64,000 nucleotides of DNA from Epiperipatus broadwayi (lineage: Eukaryota; Onychophora; Udeonychophora; Euonychophora; Peripatidae), in NCBI GenBank assembly GCA_028023455.1, contig JAQFVV010006450.1:903501-967500 (forward strand), written 5' to 3'. A program made the position numbers and the translations under genes. How positions within the stretch are numbered: position 1 is the stretch's first letter; every line of letters begins with the position of its first letter. This document shows, in pieces, positions 1-11,251 of the stretch. The notes under the pieces are model-generated. The model ran no database searches. It was not told the DNA's origin and saw only the letters and a program-made list of their open reading frames with translations.

Positions 1-371
1 ATTTTTTAATAATCAGAAATATATAATGTAATATACTTAAAGTCTTAATCTTTTCTTTAAATATGAAGAAATTGTGATTAATAGTAGACTGATAAATCTT
101 GAATTTTTATACACATTAAGATCATGTCAACTATGCATATATGTTAAGATTTGAGTCAGTGTAGTGAAATGAACATATATTTAACATAATTGCATTACTA
201 ATAATTCCCCTCTCGTGTGTTTGCGTGTTTATTAAAATATTATATTATTCCAGCACTGAAAATATTGCTTCAGTAATTTATCACAATGAAAACTAATAAT
301 AATCATATTTTTATTAGCACAGGAATTCAAATGACATTTAAGCACTAAAATGATAGATTAAGTATTTAATA
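1..371. other. AT-rich stretch, no gene seen
   Basis: No open frame with recognisable similarity and no clear repeat structure. The sequence runs directly into the left arm of the R1 palindromic repeat. Confidence 0.5.
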
Positions 372-1290
372 ATTTTATAAATATATTAAACAATCTCCAT
401 ACTTCCAAATGTTCTTTTTAAATTTATATAAATAAAGATACATTAAAAGACAAACGACCCCAAGATGCATTTCATGCGGAACTAGCACTCATCAGTTGTC
501 CCAGATCATCGTCTCTCATATATATCTCTATTGTATGAACATGAAATGCATCTTGGGGGTCATTTGTCTTTTATTGTATCTTTATTTATATGAATTCACA
601 AGAACACGTGGAAATATGGAAGTTGTTTAATATAAAGATATTTATTACACATGAGAAAGGTAAATAACCCTATGTGTGTGTGTTTTTTACATTAAAAAAT
701 CAGATATATTAATCTTTAACTGAGGTTTAAAGTTTATATATGTGCTAGAGATTATCTCTAGTTTAGTACATGATTAGTGATAATCATTACTGTATTTATC
801 TGAGATGGATGTTGTCAAAGTTGTGGGTGGATTAAGTTTGCCACATGTAAATCAAAATATAACAATTTACTATAGATACTCTTCATACAATAAAGATATA
901 TATAAGAGATGATGTTCTGGGCCAACTGATGAGTGCTGGTTTATCTTGAAATGCATCTTGGGGGTCATTTGTCTTTTATTGTATATTTATTTTTAAGAAT
1001 TTAAAAAGAACGTGGAAGTATGGAGATTGTTTAATATATTTATAAAGATATTACACATGGGAAAGAGAAAACTAAATAACTCCATGTGTGTGTGTGTTTT
1101 TACATTAAAAAAATCATATATTAATCTTTAACTGAGGTTTAAAGTTTATATCTGTGTTAGAGATTATCTCTAGTTTAGTAAATGATTAATGATAATCATT
1201 ACTGTATTTAACTGAAGTGGATGTCAAAGTTGTGGGTAGAGTAAGTTTGACACTTGTAAATCAAAATATAACTACTGTATTTAATAATTC
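372..1290. repeat. R1 interspersed repeat, palindrome plus tandem copy
   Basis: The left arm (about 372-475) is the reverse complement of about 540-630. Both arms carry a motif reading GAAATGCATCTTGGGGGTCA on the plus strand of the right arm. The right arm and its downstream flank (about 545-895) recur as a direct copy at about 949-1290. Shared words include CTGAGGTTTAAAGTTTATAT, and GAGATTATCTCTAGTTTAGTA is present with few changes. The spacer contains the phrase CACTCATCAGTTG, which recurs in every R1 copy of this window (23.9, 49.7, 51.2, 51.6, 61.1 and 62.0 kb). No coding capacity is visible. The arrangement suggests a foldback-type non-autonomous element, but I cannot assign it to a named family. 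Confidence 0.7.
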
Positions 1291-1373
1291 CATTTGATTA
1301 GTCAAACTAAGATTATATTTTTATTCTCCTCAGTTTTTGTAATCAATATAGGAATTCTTATTTCAAATGTACT

Positions 1374-1385
1374 ACTATCACCATT
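1374..1385 (+). repeat. Target-site duplication, left of RTE copy A
   Basis: ACTATCACCATT, identical to 4133-4144. The pair brackets both the inverted and the forward parts of RTE copy A, which marks them as one insertion. Confidence 0.85.
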
Positions 1386-1998
1386 ACGATCTTGAAATAT
1401 GTATTTTCTGTTAGTCAAAATATAATCCAATTCTGCTGTACCTTCATTTGGATGCTTCCATGTCCATTTCCTTTTAACCTTTTTCTCAAAAAAAGAATTC
1501 ATAATATAAAGTTTTTCTTTTTTCTGCAAACTCCACAAGTCTATGTCCTCCCTCATTTCTATTACCATAACCAAAATTACCTACAGCATTTTCATCTTTC
1601 ATTTGTTTACCAATTCTAGCATTAAAGTCTCCCATAACAATTTTAAAATGTTGTTTACTCTGATCAAAAGCCTTTTGTACATCCATATAAAAATCTTCTA
1701 CTACTTCATCACTATGAGAGCTTGTTGGGGCATAAACCTGCTATTAAGTTGTAAAACTAATCTTGCCACCCTGTCTGATACACCATCAATCTCCACAATG
1801 TTATTCTTCCATTTTTTATTTATAATGAAACCTACTCCACTTGTATTTCCAATATTTATGCCTTTATAGTAGAGTACATGTCCACTTTTTAAATCAATTG
1901 TTTCTTCAGCTTTTCTTCTAACTTCACAAACTCCAATAAGGTCCCATTTAATATAAGACAGTTCTTCTTTTAACTCTTGCAATCTTCCTTCACTTAAT
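1386..1998 (-). pseudogene. RTE copy A endonuclease segment (inverted)
   Basis: Read on the minus strand, it encodes pieces of an APE-type endonuclease matching residues about 60-268 of the copy C protein. Recognisable pieces are SYIKWDLIGVCEVRRKAEE, with the catalytic Glu, KIVMGDFNARIG, with the Asp and Asn of the active site, and TAELDYILTNRKYIFQD. The reading frame is broken. For example, an extra base after EFAEK shifts the frame near 1523, and the QVYAPTSS stretch around 1740 is deleted. The segment points away from the rest of the gene because it was inverted during insertion, so no endonuclease-RT fusion can be made. Confidence 0.85.
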
Positions 1999-4125
1999 AC
2001 AGGAAGTGATCATCGATTAGTAAGATGTAAGATACATATTAATGCAAAACTAGAGAGACAAAAATTAATAAGAAAAACAATATTTACAGTTGATATTCTT
2101 AATCTTCAGAAACATTCTAATGAATTTAAATTAGAACGTACAAATCGGTTTCAAGTATTAGTAGATTTTGAACATGATTCAGATTTGAATGAAATTAATA
2201 GGAAAATAACTGATACACTTTTAAAAACTGCAACAAAGATAGCTGGTAAAAAAACAGCCATTGATCAATAAAATTTCTACTGAAACTAGAGAATTTATGA
2301 AGAAAAGAAGGAATATGAAGATATACAAAAATGATGCATTAAGAAGGATTGAATATCTCGAATTTTGTAAAATGGTGCGGAAAAGAGTTGAAAATGATAT
2401 AAGAAAGTATAATTGTGAACTAGCAAGGAAAGCTGTAGAAGAGAACAAAAGTCTAAAGAGTGTAAAACAACATTTTGGTATTGGTAGGAAATTTATATCT
2501 GCAATAAGAAAAAAGATGGCATTATTACTAAAAAGAGAGATGACATCATGAAACGTGTAGAAGACTTCTATCAAGAATTATATAGTAATAAAGAACAAGT
2601 ACCTCCTATACCTATTATATCTTCTGAATTGCCCAGAATTTTGAACGAGGAAGTGAGACATGCAATTAAAATTTATGAAGAAAGGGAAGGCTCCAGGTAA
2701 TGATGGAATTATAATTGATATATTAAAAGAAACAGGTGAAGAAATATAATTTTTTTTAGTAAAGTTATATTCCAAATGTCTAAATGATAAAGATGTTCCA
2801 GATGATTGGAAGAATGCAGTATTAATATTAATGTTTAAAAAAGGTGATAAAGAAGATATTAAAAATTACAGACCTATCAGTCTTTTATCAGTTTTGTACA
2901 AAATTTTACTAAGATAATTACAACTCGTCTACAGAGAACACTGGACTTCCACCAACCAAGAGAACAAGCTGGATTTAAAAGTGGTTTTAGTACAGTAGAT
3001 CATATCCAGGTATTGAGAGAAGTTATAGAAAGGACAAATGAATATGAGTTGCCATTATGCTTAGGATTTGTAGATTATGAAAAGGCATTTGATTCTATAA
3101 ACATTTCTTCAGTGATTAAAGCATTGGATCATCAAGGTATAGATCCAGGATATTGTCATATTTTAACGAATATTTATAAAAATGCAACAGCAACAATTAG
3201 ACTACATAATGATAGTAGGAAAGTTAACATTGAGAAGAGTGTAAGATAGGGTGACTCCATATCTTCAAAACTTTTTACAGCAGTGCTGCTACAAGTATTT
3301 TGTGGATTAAAATGGGAAGCTGAAGGAGTGAAAGTAAATGGAGATTATTTAAGTCATTTAGATTTTGCCGATGATGTAGTTGTTTTTGCAAATAATGCTT
3401 TAGAGTTACAGGAAATGTTGCAGGAGTTATCAGATGAAAATAGGAAATTAGGACTAAAGATAAATGTTAAAAAGACTAAAGTAATCTTTGATAGATTTTC
3501 TCAAAATATGAAAATAAAGATTGATTATGATGAATTAGAAGAAGTTAACAGTTACAAATACCTTGGTCAGATTATTAATACAGATGGAAACATAATGGAT
3601 GAAATTAATCATAGAATTAAACTTGGTTGGAGTGCTTTTGGTAGAAATAACTTGATATTAAAAGGAAATATGCCTATGTGTTTGAAAAGGAAGGTTTTTA
3701 ATAAATGAGTTTTGCCAGTTCTTACTTATGGATCTGAGACTTGGACACTTAATAGAATAACAATACAGTGACTTCAAACCACTCAAAGAAGTATAGAGAA
3801 ATGCATGTTGGGAGTAACAAGAAGAGATCGAAAATGCAATGTATGGCTAAGAGAACAAACAGATGTTACTGATCTCCTTGAAAAAATGAAAAGACTGAAG
3901 TGGAGTTGGGCTGGACATATTGCTAGAAGAGATGATAATAGATGGACAATTGAAATTTTAAATTGGATTCCAAGAGATTGTAAAAGACCCAGAAAGAGAC
4001 CACATGTGAGATGGATGGATGAAATAAGAAAGTGTGCCGGGGTGATGTGGAGAATAGAAGCTAAAGATGGATTGAACTTGGAGAGACCTTCATCCTGCAG
4101 TGGATTGATAATGGTTGATGATGAT
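1999..4125 (+). pseudogene. RTE copy A reverse transcriptase segment (decayed)
   Basis: This forward segment starts at the endonuclease motif TGSDHRLV and runs through the reverse transcriptase to the end of the ORF. Open pieces lie at 2261-2551, 3013-3249, 3283-3708 and 3805-4125. The RT palm motif is preserved as LDFADDVVVFANN. The substrate-binding motif reads VR-stop-GDS where copy C has VRQGDS (TAG at 3247-3249). Another stop at 3706-3708 replaces the Cys or Tyr codon seen in copies B and C. Further frameshifts lie near 2515, 2675 and 2905. It is a dead relic, clearly more diverged than copies B and C. Confidence 0.88.
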
Positions 4126-4132
4126 GATGATG

Positions 4133-4144
4133 ACTATCACCATT
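4133..4144 (+). repeat. Target-site duplication, right of RTE copy A
   Basis: ACTATCACCATT directly follows the (TGA)n tail and is identical to 1374-1385. Confidence 0.85.
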
Positions 4145-4682
4145 TCTGTAAGGTTTTTTTTTGGGGGGAGGGGGCAGGGAATATTTAATGTTGAGTGTCC
4201 CTGACTCAAAAATTAAAAGTTTGTTGATTGATTTTCAGCTGAGGAAAGAAAAACAAAATCAATCTGGTTATTTTATAATAGAAACATCTGTCATTTTGAT
4301 ATTTGAATATCATTTGATCCCCTCAGCAACTGATCATATGATATAATAATAAAATGAACATTGTTTTTGACTTCACAAGTTCTGCCCACCATAATGCTTA
4401 TATACAATATAATTGCACCTATCTGGAAGGCAAATAGATGCAGTTGAAGATATAACTTTATTATTCACTTTCCCATAACTTTGTTCAAATAAGTCAAATG
4501 TTTATTCCTGTATATATTTATCATATATAGATATGCATCTGTTTTACATGAAAACATTTGATTATATATTCACATGCATGTATACCTATTTAAATGATAA
4601 AATGATATCTTTTTAAAATCCTTTTATCTCTCCAATTGTATAACTGTGTACAAATCAGAACATTATAGTTATTGAAATCAAA

Positions 4683-4755
4683 AGGGCCTCTTGATGCAAT
4701 GGTACTTACTGCATCATGCTACCAATACCTCTGATTTGGATTTGAAATTGTGCTG
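4683..4755 (+). repeat. Possible tRNA-like SINE remnant
   Basis: GGCCTCTTGATGCAATGGTA is followed about 40 bases later by GGATTTGAAATT, which is loosely like a Pol III A-box and B-box pair (the B box resembles GGTTCGANNCC). It is much degraded and could be chance. Confidence 0.25.
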
Positions 4756-7082
4756 AATGGACAAGTTTTGAGATTTTGAGTGTGTGTATGGGTGGGGGGG
4801 GTAATAGATTTAGAGCCAACTTAGTTAAACATTTAATATTAAATAGCAATCAATATATATCCCTCTTAGCTGCAAGGTAAATCAAGAATAGAAAACTATC
4901 TAAATCCTCACCATCTAATAATTGGAAAGTCTGATGCCTTTTTCCTTATTTATTTATGAAAAGCTGTTGAAGAAGCTTTCACATTGTTGCGATCTATTTA
5001 AAGCCTTTGAGATATGACACAAGTGCTGATTGACTAGTTATTATCAAATGATCACTTTTCTCCTAACTTCTATTACAGCAGTATTAATATTGAATAATAA
5101 GTATGACAAATGAAATTTATTATAATGTTCTATTTTGTTCATTATTATTTTTGTTGGTTATGCATTATTTAGAATGATTTTTATTTAATCACATAATTCA
5201 CAAAATACAGATATTAAATTGTAATACAAATTACATTCCATAATTAAATTAAAAAAACTCTTCTATTTTTTTGGTTTTTGCTTTTTCTATAAAACAACAA
5301 TTATCCTATTTATTGTTTTATAGTAAAAAACATATTAATGTAATAATTTTTTACAAATATTAAATTATATAGCACTAGTGATATATAATAACATATTTGG
5401 AAAGCTTCCAAAGCACTAGTTATATTATTAGAACATCCTCTATGCTGTAAATTTTAATTTGCAACAAATTATTTTAGTATTGGAGAGCATTATAATGGAG
5501 CCACAATTTGTGTTATTTTGTTTCAAGCCCTCTTTATGTATGCTATATATATATATATATGATTACAATACATACCTCCCCTCATTTTATTTAAACCTTT
5601 CAATATGCACATATATCAATACATACTTTTTATATGTATAGTATGCACATGTAAATTAAGATTATTGTATTAAAAAAATTGAAAATAGTGTAGTTATTAT
5701 TAATATGTTAAGGGAATACATTTACATGTAATTTACTGTTTGTGTGTTCACTCATTTACATTCACTCAAAAAAAAATTTTAAAAATGTTACTATATCATA
5801 TTTTCATTTTTTAAAATAAAATGAGTGCAAAGTGACATAATAGCTATCTGATTATCACTCTCTAGTTTTTCTAATGTTTTTAAGTCTATATCTGCTTTGG
5901 AATCTATATAGTCACTCTTCCTTGCTGCTACCATTTTCAGGTCCAGTTACATTTTTTAAACTTTAACCTTTTTACTGGCAAAGCAGCCATATTTCATATT
6001 TAAAAAATTGTGTTAAGCCACAAATTTTATCATAATATATGTTTGTATTACTCAAAAATGACATCATATATATTATTTGAAATATGAAATATCAAAGAAT
6101 GTAATGAAGCTGAAAAAAATATAGTCATTAGTATTCAAGGTAATAAAAAAAGAATAAAAGTTAATATTTCTAGTAATTATTTTTCAAAATTATCATACAT
6201 ACAACTTAAAATTATATTTTTGTTAGTAGGTTAGTTGGATTCATCATAAAATTTCTTAAAAAATGATATATAATAACACTTATTTAAGGTAATCCATTAC
6301 TTGAAAACTTGGTAGAATAAAAACATTGGTACCTTTCATTTTTTCTAGTAGCCTTTCAAAATGTATTTCCACACAGGAGTTTGCAATGAATATGTCATCC
6401 TTAATAATAAGTAGTTAATATTGATCAATAATTAACATAATTTGAATATTATAATAAAGAACTTCAATACAGTTTGTAATTTATTAAAAAGTATTACTAA
6501 AATAGTCACTATATACAAAATAAAATAAAAAGTGAATGAAATACTAAATTTATTATAGAGTTAAGCTTGAGATACATAAGTTAGTAGTTTAGAGTTGTCA
6601 GTGTGATGTAGTATTATTTATCCTATCTATATAGGTTTTGAGGGCTCATATTGCTTCATACTATTACGACCATAAATTTAGCACCTCTCTTTGCATTTGA
6701 TATGCAGATTTGAAATTTACATTGCAGTAGTCTATAATCAGCCTAAGTTTATATATATACTGTCAAAATCTTTACTTTTAGCATTTGCATATTTTTATTA
6801 TTATTAAAATGCAGAGAAGACATTATAGAAATATCTAAATCTGGTCATAATATTGGCAAAATATTTTATCTTTGTCTCACATAACCTAATTCAAATACTG
6901 GACCCAAGCTCATGGTAGTAAAAAATGCAGATAATTCACAATATACATTTATACAATCACAATCTTTTTTTTTTATTAGCGTATATGTTACTTTCAATAA
7001 TAATTTTTATTTTTTATCAAATATAAATTCAAATAATAATTATTTTTATATATTACCATTGGCCCTCAATAACATTGTCTTC

Positions 7083-7125
7083 AAAGTACATCGGTAAAAA
7101 AGTTATATTTTTTCTGATGTACTTT
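7083..7125. repeat. Small hairpin
   Basis: AAAGTACATC at 7083-7092 pairs with GATGTACTTT at 7116-7125. Between them an A run faces a T run, which extends the stem. It may be the remnant of a miniature inverted-repeat element. Confidence 0.5.
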
Positions 7126-7665
7126 TTACGATGCTTGTTTCTTCCTTGATATTAAAGAAACTAAGAGAAAAACAAAATCATTCAATTTAGTTGATCACAA
7201 AAATGATCATAAAATTTTTATTTTTCATCGTAGAAAAATAAAACTTACCTTTATGGAAAATAGAAAGAATGATGGAAATGATGGTATTAAAAGTGCATGC
7301 GTAGACTGCATAGATTTCCATTAATCTTAAGCGAAAACCAGATGTTTATAATTTGAAATTTCTTGAGCACTTTAAGTGCGCATAATAATGAATAAGTTAA
7401 GTTTTCCATGCAATCTGAAATGTTTATAATTCTTTTTTTTTTTTGCTATTACTAATTTGATAACTTTCATTTTATCACTTAAGAAAGATATTTTATGAAT
7501 TTTTCCAAATTTTGTAAAACATACAGTTTTACATTTAGAAAACATTTTGTTATAGGAAATACTATAGCACATGAAAATTAAGCAAGTATTAAAAAAGGGA
7601 AGAATAAAATGTATATGCATTCAATATAATCTGAATTTAAATGTTATTACAGTCTCTGAGAAAGA

Positions 7666-7735
7666 GGGTGATAAGGAAGGAGGGAAAGAGAGATGGAGGG
7701 AGGGGGAAAAGAGAGAAAGGGAGGGAGAGAGAGTG
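7666..7735 (+). repeat. Polypurine tract
   Basis: About 70 bases of almost pure A and G, with GGGAGGGAGAGAGAG-type runs, broken only by isolated T residues. Purine mirror-type tracts can form triplex DNA. The open frames across it are artefacts of low complexity. Confidence 0.75.
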
Positions 7736-10254
7736 ATGCCTCCTGCTATATCAGAAAATTATTAAAATGTAAGAATTTTAATCTTTTTTTTGGGAGGTGG
7801 GGATGTTATACAATTGCAGTAGCATATATTAATAAATGCATATTGTGGGATCACCGTATATTTATACAGCTAATTCTTTGGAAATTTATCAAGCCAGATA
7901 ATATATATATATACAGATAAATACATATTTAAATAAAACAAAATAATCAAACATTCAAGTGTATTTCCATGATATGGTATCAGTTTAATTTTTTTATACT
8001 AGGAAGACACTACTAATAGCTACAGCTCTTGTGACGATCGAGATAAAGCATAATTTCTGTGCCTGTAGTTAAATAATATATTTTCAGAAAATAATACTTT
8101 CATCATGTTATAAACAAGTATTTTTACAGTCACTGCAACACTTATTTAAGCAAAACATGAACACATATTCTTGCGTATACTTATATCAACATGAGAACTT
8201 ATACCATATATATATATTTGAATTGAAGTTAAGTTTTGTATTTCATTACTCTTTTTGTAATTGAGAATTATAATTTAGCAGTAATGATTCAATGTCATTA
8301 ATGTTATACATAATGTGCTAAATCAATTATTTAGTGTCAAGCACAATCAGTCATGATTAATAAAGCCATTTGATGTTTTAAAATCTAGCTTCAGATAATG
8401 ATAGATTGCTGTAATTTATCTCGGCTAAGATGTGATTAATCAGAATTCATCTTAGTTTACAATTGCAGCTTTAAGTAATTTTTGTGTTTGAGTAATAACG
8501 ATATTTTTTTATTTATAACACTGAAATTTTATATAATTTATTTATTGTTAATATATATATATATAGGATTGAGTTATATGTTTTTAAATATATATATAAT
8601 GATCAATAAAATATCACTCAACACTCTGCAATATACGTTTTTAGGAAAAGATTTTCTTTATATTTACTGCAGTCATCTACTGCAAGATTAAGTAATAAAT
8701 CATAGATTTATGCGTTATGCTTGTCCATTATAATAATAATAATAAAGTTGTGCTAACACACATATAACGTAAAGCTGCATAAATTAACAAATTAATTGTA
8801 GTCAACAAATTAAAATGGCTAAGCGCTTTCCAGAAAGTGTATTTCTCATAATCATAGCCTGTTATCATAATTACTGAAAGTAGAATGTGATGCTTTGATC
8901 ATATTCCCAGACTACTTTCTAGCCAATCATCTGCATCAATAAGATACGTTGGACTTGCACCTACATGTTAATCAAATGCCTTTAATTAAATTCTTATACT
9001 ATGAAGATTGTAATTTAGAATTCAAAAGGATCCTAAGGCTTTTTGAATCCTCGCCAACTTGAAAATGGCTTTTACAATCTTGAGGTGTTTTTGATTTTTA
9101 GATTATTAACTTGGTAGTATAAAATAAGTTAATATAGCTGCTGGATATTGAGATACACATACAAAGGCTTATGAGGGCCTACTTGTGCATGCATGTAGAT
9201 GTCACCTTAATGTTCATTACTCAAGTTTATAATAAGTATCTTTGGAATTGAATAAATATTTCTAAAATTATATATAATGATTCCAATACTTATAAAAATA
9301 ATATCAATAACCTTCACATATCAAAATCACTTTATGCTTTAGGGGATCTATAACTTAACTAATAACTGCTCACCCCCCCCCCCATTTATCAACACTATCA
9401 TTCATAAAGAATATCAGTATATTAGATGCATTTAAAACTTTGATTAGTAAACCATTACTTCCCAAAAGGTAAAACCATTATTGCTAAAAAGGTAAAACTT
9501 TACAAGTTTAATTTTACATAACTACTTTTGTGATACACAATTCAAGCCTGTCAGAAATCATCTATGAGCTCTATATTTTTAGGAGTATGACACTTTTCCC
9601 ACCAGTTATGTTAAGTGCAACATTTTACAATCAGGTTTACAAGACTTGTCAGACTAACTCAAATTATTCTACATCTACTAGTAGCTAGACTAACACTATC
9701 ATTTTCAGATAGTTTTCTGCACATTGAATTGGTCATTAATCTGAAAAATAAATTCCAAAGATAATTTATATTAAATTTTTTTTCAAAGGTCATTCAAATT
9801 TAAACCCCGGGTATATGGCATGCTGTGAAAATATGCTAACCATTATCTCTTGAAAGTCTTCTCACTCACTGATTACTTATTACTCGTACATAGTCTGGAT
9901 TCACAAATTGTCTTTTTAATTGTAGTAGCTCCATTTTCATTTCCTTTGTGGTCTCCTGGCCAAAGTGAAAATTTTCTAGTTAGATTTCATAACTTAATTT
10001 AATTGAAAATATTTCTGAATATCAAATGATAGCATGGTTCTTACTAGTTTATTTCAAGGTAATTTGCATGTTAATGTATTTTTCATCTCAGTAATGGGTG
10101 ACCATTTCTTCATTGAAGTATTGGACTTTACTATTTTGAAATGCAAAATGCAATTCCTGTAGATTTTTATTTACATATCTTTCTTTTTTCCTCATAAGAG
10201 AGAGAAAAAAAATCATAATGCTTTTTTTTTTTTAATTTTAATATTTTTCTTCAA
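7736..10254. other. AT-rich stretch without recognisable gene
   Basis: Contains (TA)n runs (7902-7913, 8554-8566), a trinucleotide run near 8732-8744 and a C11 run at 9373-9383. I found no coding signal, RNA gene or clear mobile element. Confidence 0.5.
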
Positions 10255-11251
10255 TCCTTCATTTCTGTTTCCATATTTTTCTCCTCTTTACCTTTAAAAT
10301 GTTTTTCAACAACTGCAATAAAATCTTTCATCACAATTTTAAATGTTTGGTTTATTCATAACCATTCTATATAAAAGACATCCATTTCCTTATTAAAATA
10401 AATTATTATCAGCATAGTGCTTTGAAAAGATTGGTGGCAATAGTTAGCTAAATAAGAAAGAATTTTTGCAATAATGAGAGAATGTGTAAATATTCATAAT
10501 GAAAACAGGCAGAATACAAGAAAGTGTTGACATTCTAGTTCAATTATTAAAAACTGCCTGAGAAATGATAGAACTATAAGTTAATTGGAGTGATGAAAAT
10601 TAATGTTGAAAGATATATTTACAAAGAGGCCAATATTCATATTATTATTTTTGAAAGATATATGATAAACTTAATTTCAGCTACCTTATTGGATATATGT
10701 TTTAAAAAAAGATTTTGCAAGGAGAAATGATTATCGAGAAATTCATATATAAATCAGAAAATATATGTACAGTATATTTAAATGATTTTTTTTTAAAAGA
10801 GATAAATATAGGAAGAGGTGCAATATATAAATGATATCTGGATCTTATTTTACTTGGTGTCTATTTTGATGAATTGTTAAATGATTCTGATTTGAAATGA
10901 ATTTAGAATTGAGAGGTGGGGGGGGGACTAATTAGAGTTTATTGTCTCACATTTGTGATAGTATGGCAATTTTTGCAGTGAGTTTAAATAAACTTAAGGC
11001 ATTCAGCAAATAAAACTAAAGCCATAAAAAATAAGTGATAGGAAGAAAAAATAGGAATTAGCATTGGAGCAGGTTAGTGCTTTTCAGTATTTGTAAAATT
11101 AGTCGATTATAGAAAGTAACATTAAAGACATTAGAATGAAATTTTAGTGGTTAAAGAGGCTTTTTTTTATATATAAAGGTGGAACATTTTGTTAAATATT
11201 TTTCATAATGCAACCTTTTTATACATTGAAATGTGGATAAATAGAGGGAGT
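10255..11251. pseudogene. Decayed RTE of a second family, left part
   Basis: On the minus strand at about 10260-10430 a translation reads EMDVFYIEW, then TFKIVMKDF and EKHFKGKEEKNM. This fits the endonuclease region of an RTE protein, where the family norm is KIVMGDFNAKVGK followed by a Gly- and Asn-rich stretch. On the plus strand, fragments that fit the RT domain follow: FKKRF and NDYRE near 10710-10740 (compare KKGD with NYR), DIRMKF with KEAFF near 11130-11165, and ATFLYIEMW near 11210-11233, which fits the usual LYG-ETW motif. The frame is heavily broken. The opposed orientation of the two parts again suggests a 5' inversion. The relic continues after the E1 insertion, at 14012. Confidence 0.55.
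11237..11251 (+). repeat. Target-site duplication, left of E1
   Basis: ATAAATAGAGGGAGT, identical to 14012-14026. Confidence 0.85.

Larger units (their letters stand above)
1386..4132 (+). mobile_element. RTE-type LINE copy A, 5'-inverted, inactive
   Basis: A non-LTR retrotransposon of the same family as the copies at 24.3-27.2 and 54.6-57.8 kb. It is built as an inverted 5' segment (1386 to about 1998, minus strand) joined to a forward 3' segment (about 1999-4132). The 3' end is a (TGA)6 tail. A perfect 12-bp duplication (ACTATCACCATT) flanks the whole unit, so both segments arrived in one event. At the internal breakpoint the element lacks roughly 25 bp relative to copy C. The 5' end is truncated near the start of the endonuclease domain. 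This layout is the one produced by twin priming during target-primed reverse transcription, best known from mammalian L1. Stops and frameshifts make the copy non-coding. Confidence 0.9.
4145..7665. other. AT-rich stretch without recognisable gene
   Basis: The short open frames here are AT-rich and match nothing I recognise. The stretch holds a G8 run at 4794-4801, scattered (TA)n runs such as 5546-5561, and a possible tRNA-like remnant and a small hairpin that are listed separately. Nothing else could be supported. Confidence 0.5.

Noticed and set aside
5546-5561. (TA)n microsatellites here and at many other places
   Set aside because: Expected in AT-rich DNA. Not listed individually because they add nothing about function.
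7571-7920. Two overlapping frames with Glu/Gly/Arg-rich sequence
   Set aside because: Produced by the polypurine tract at 7666-7735. No independent coding evidence.
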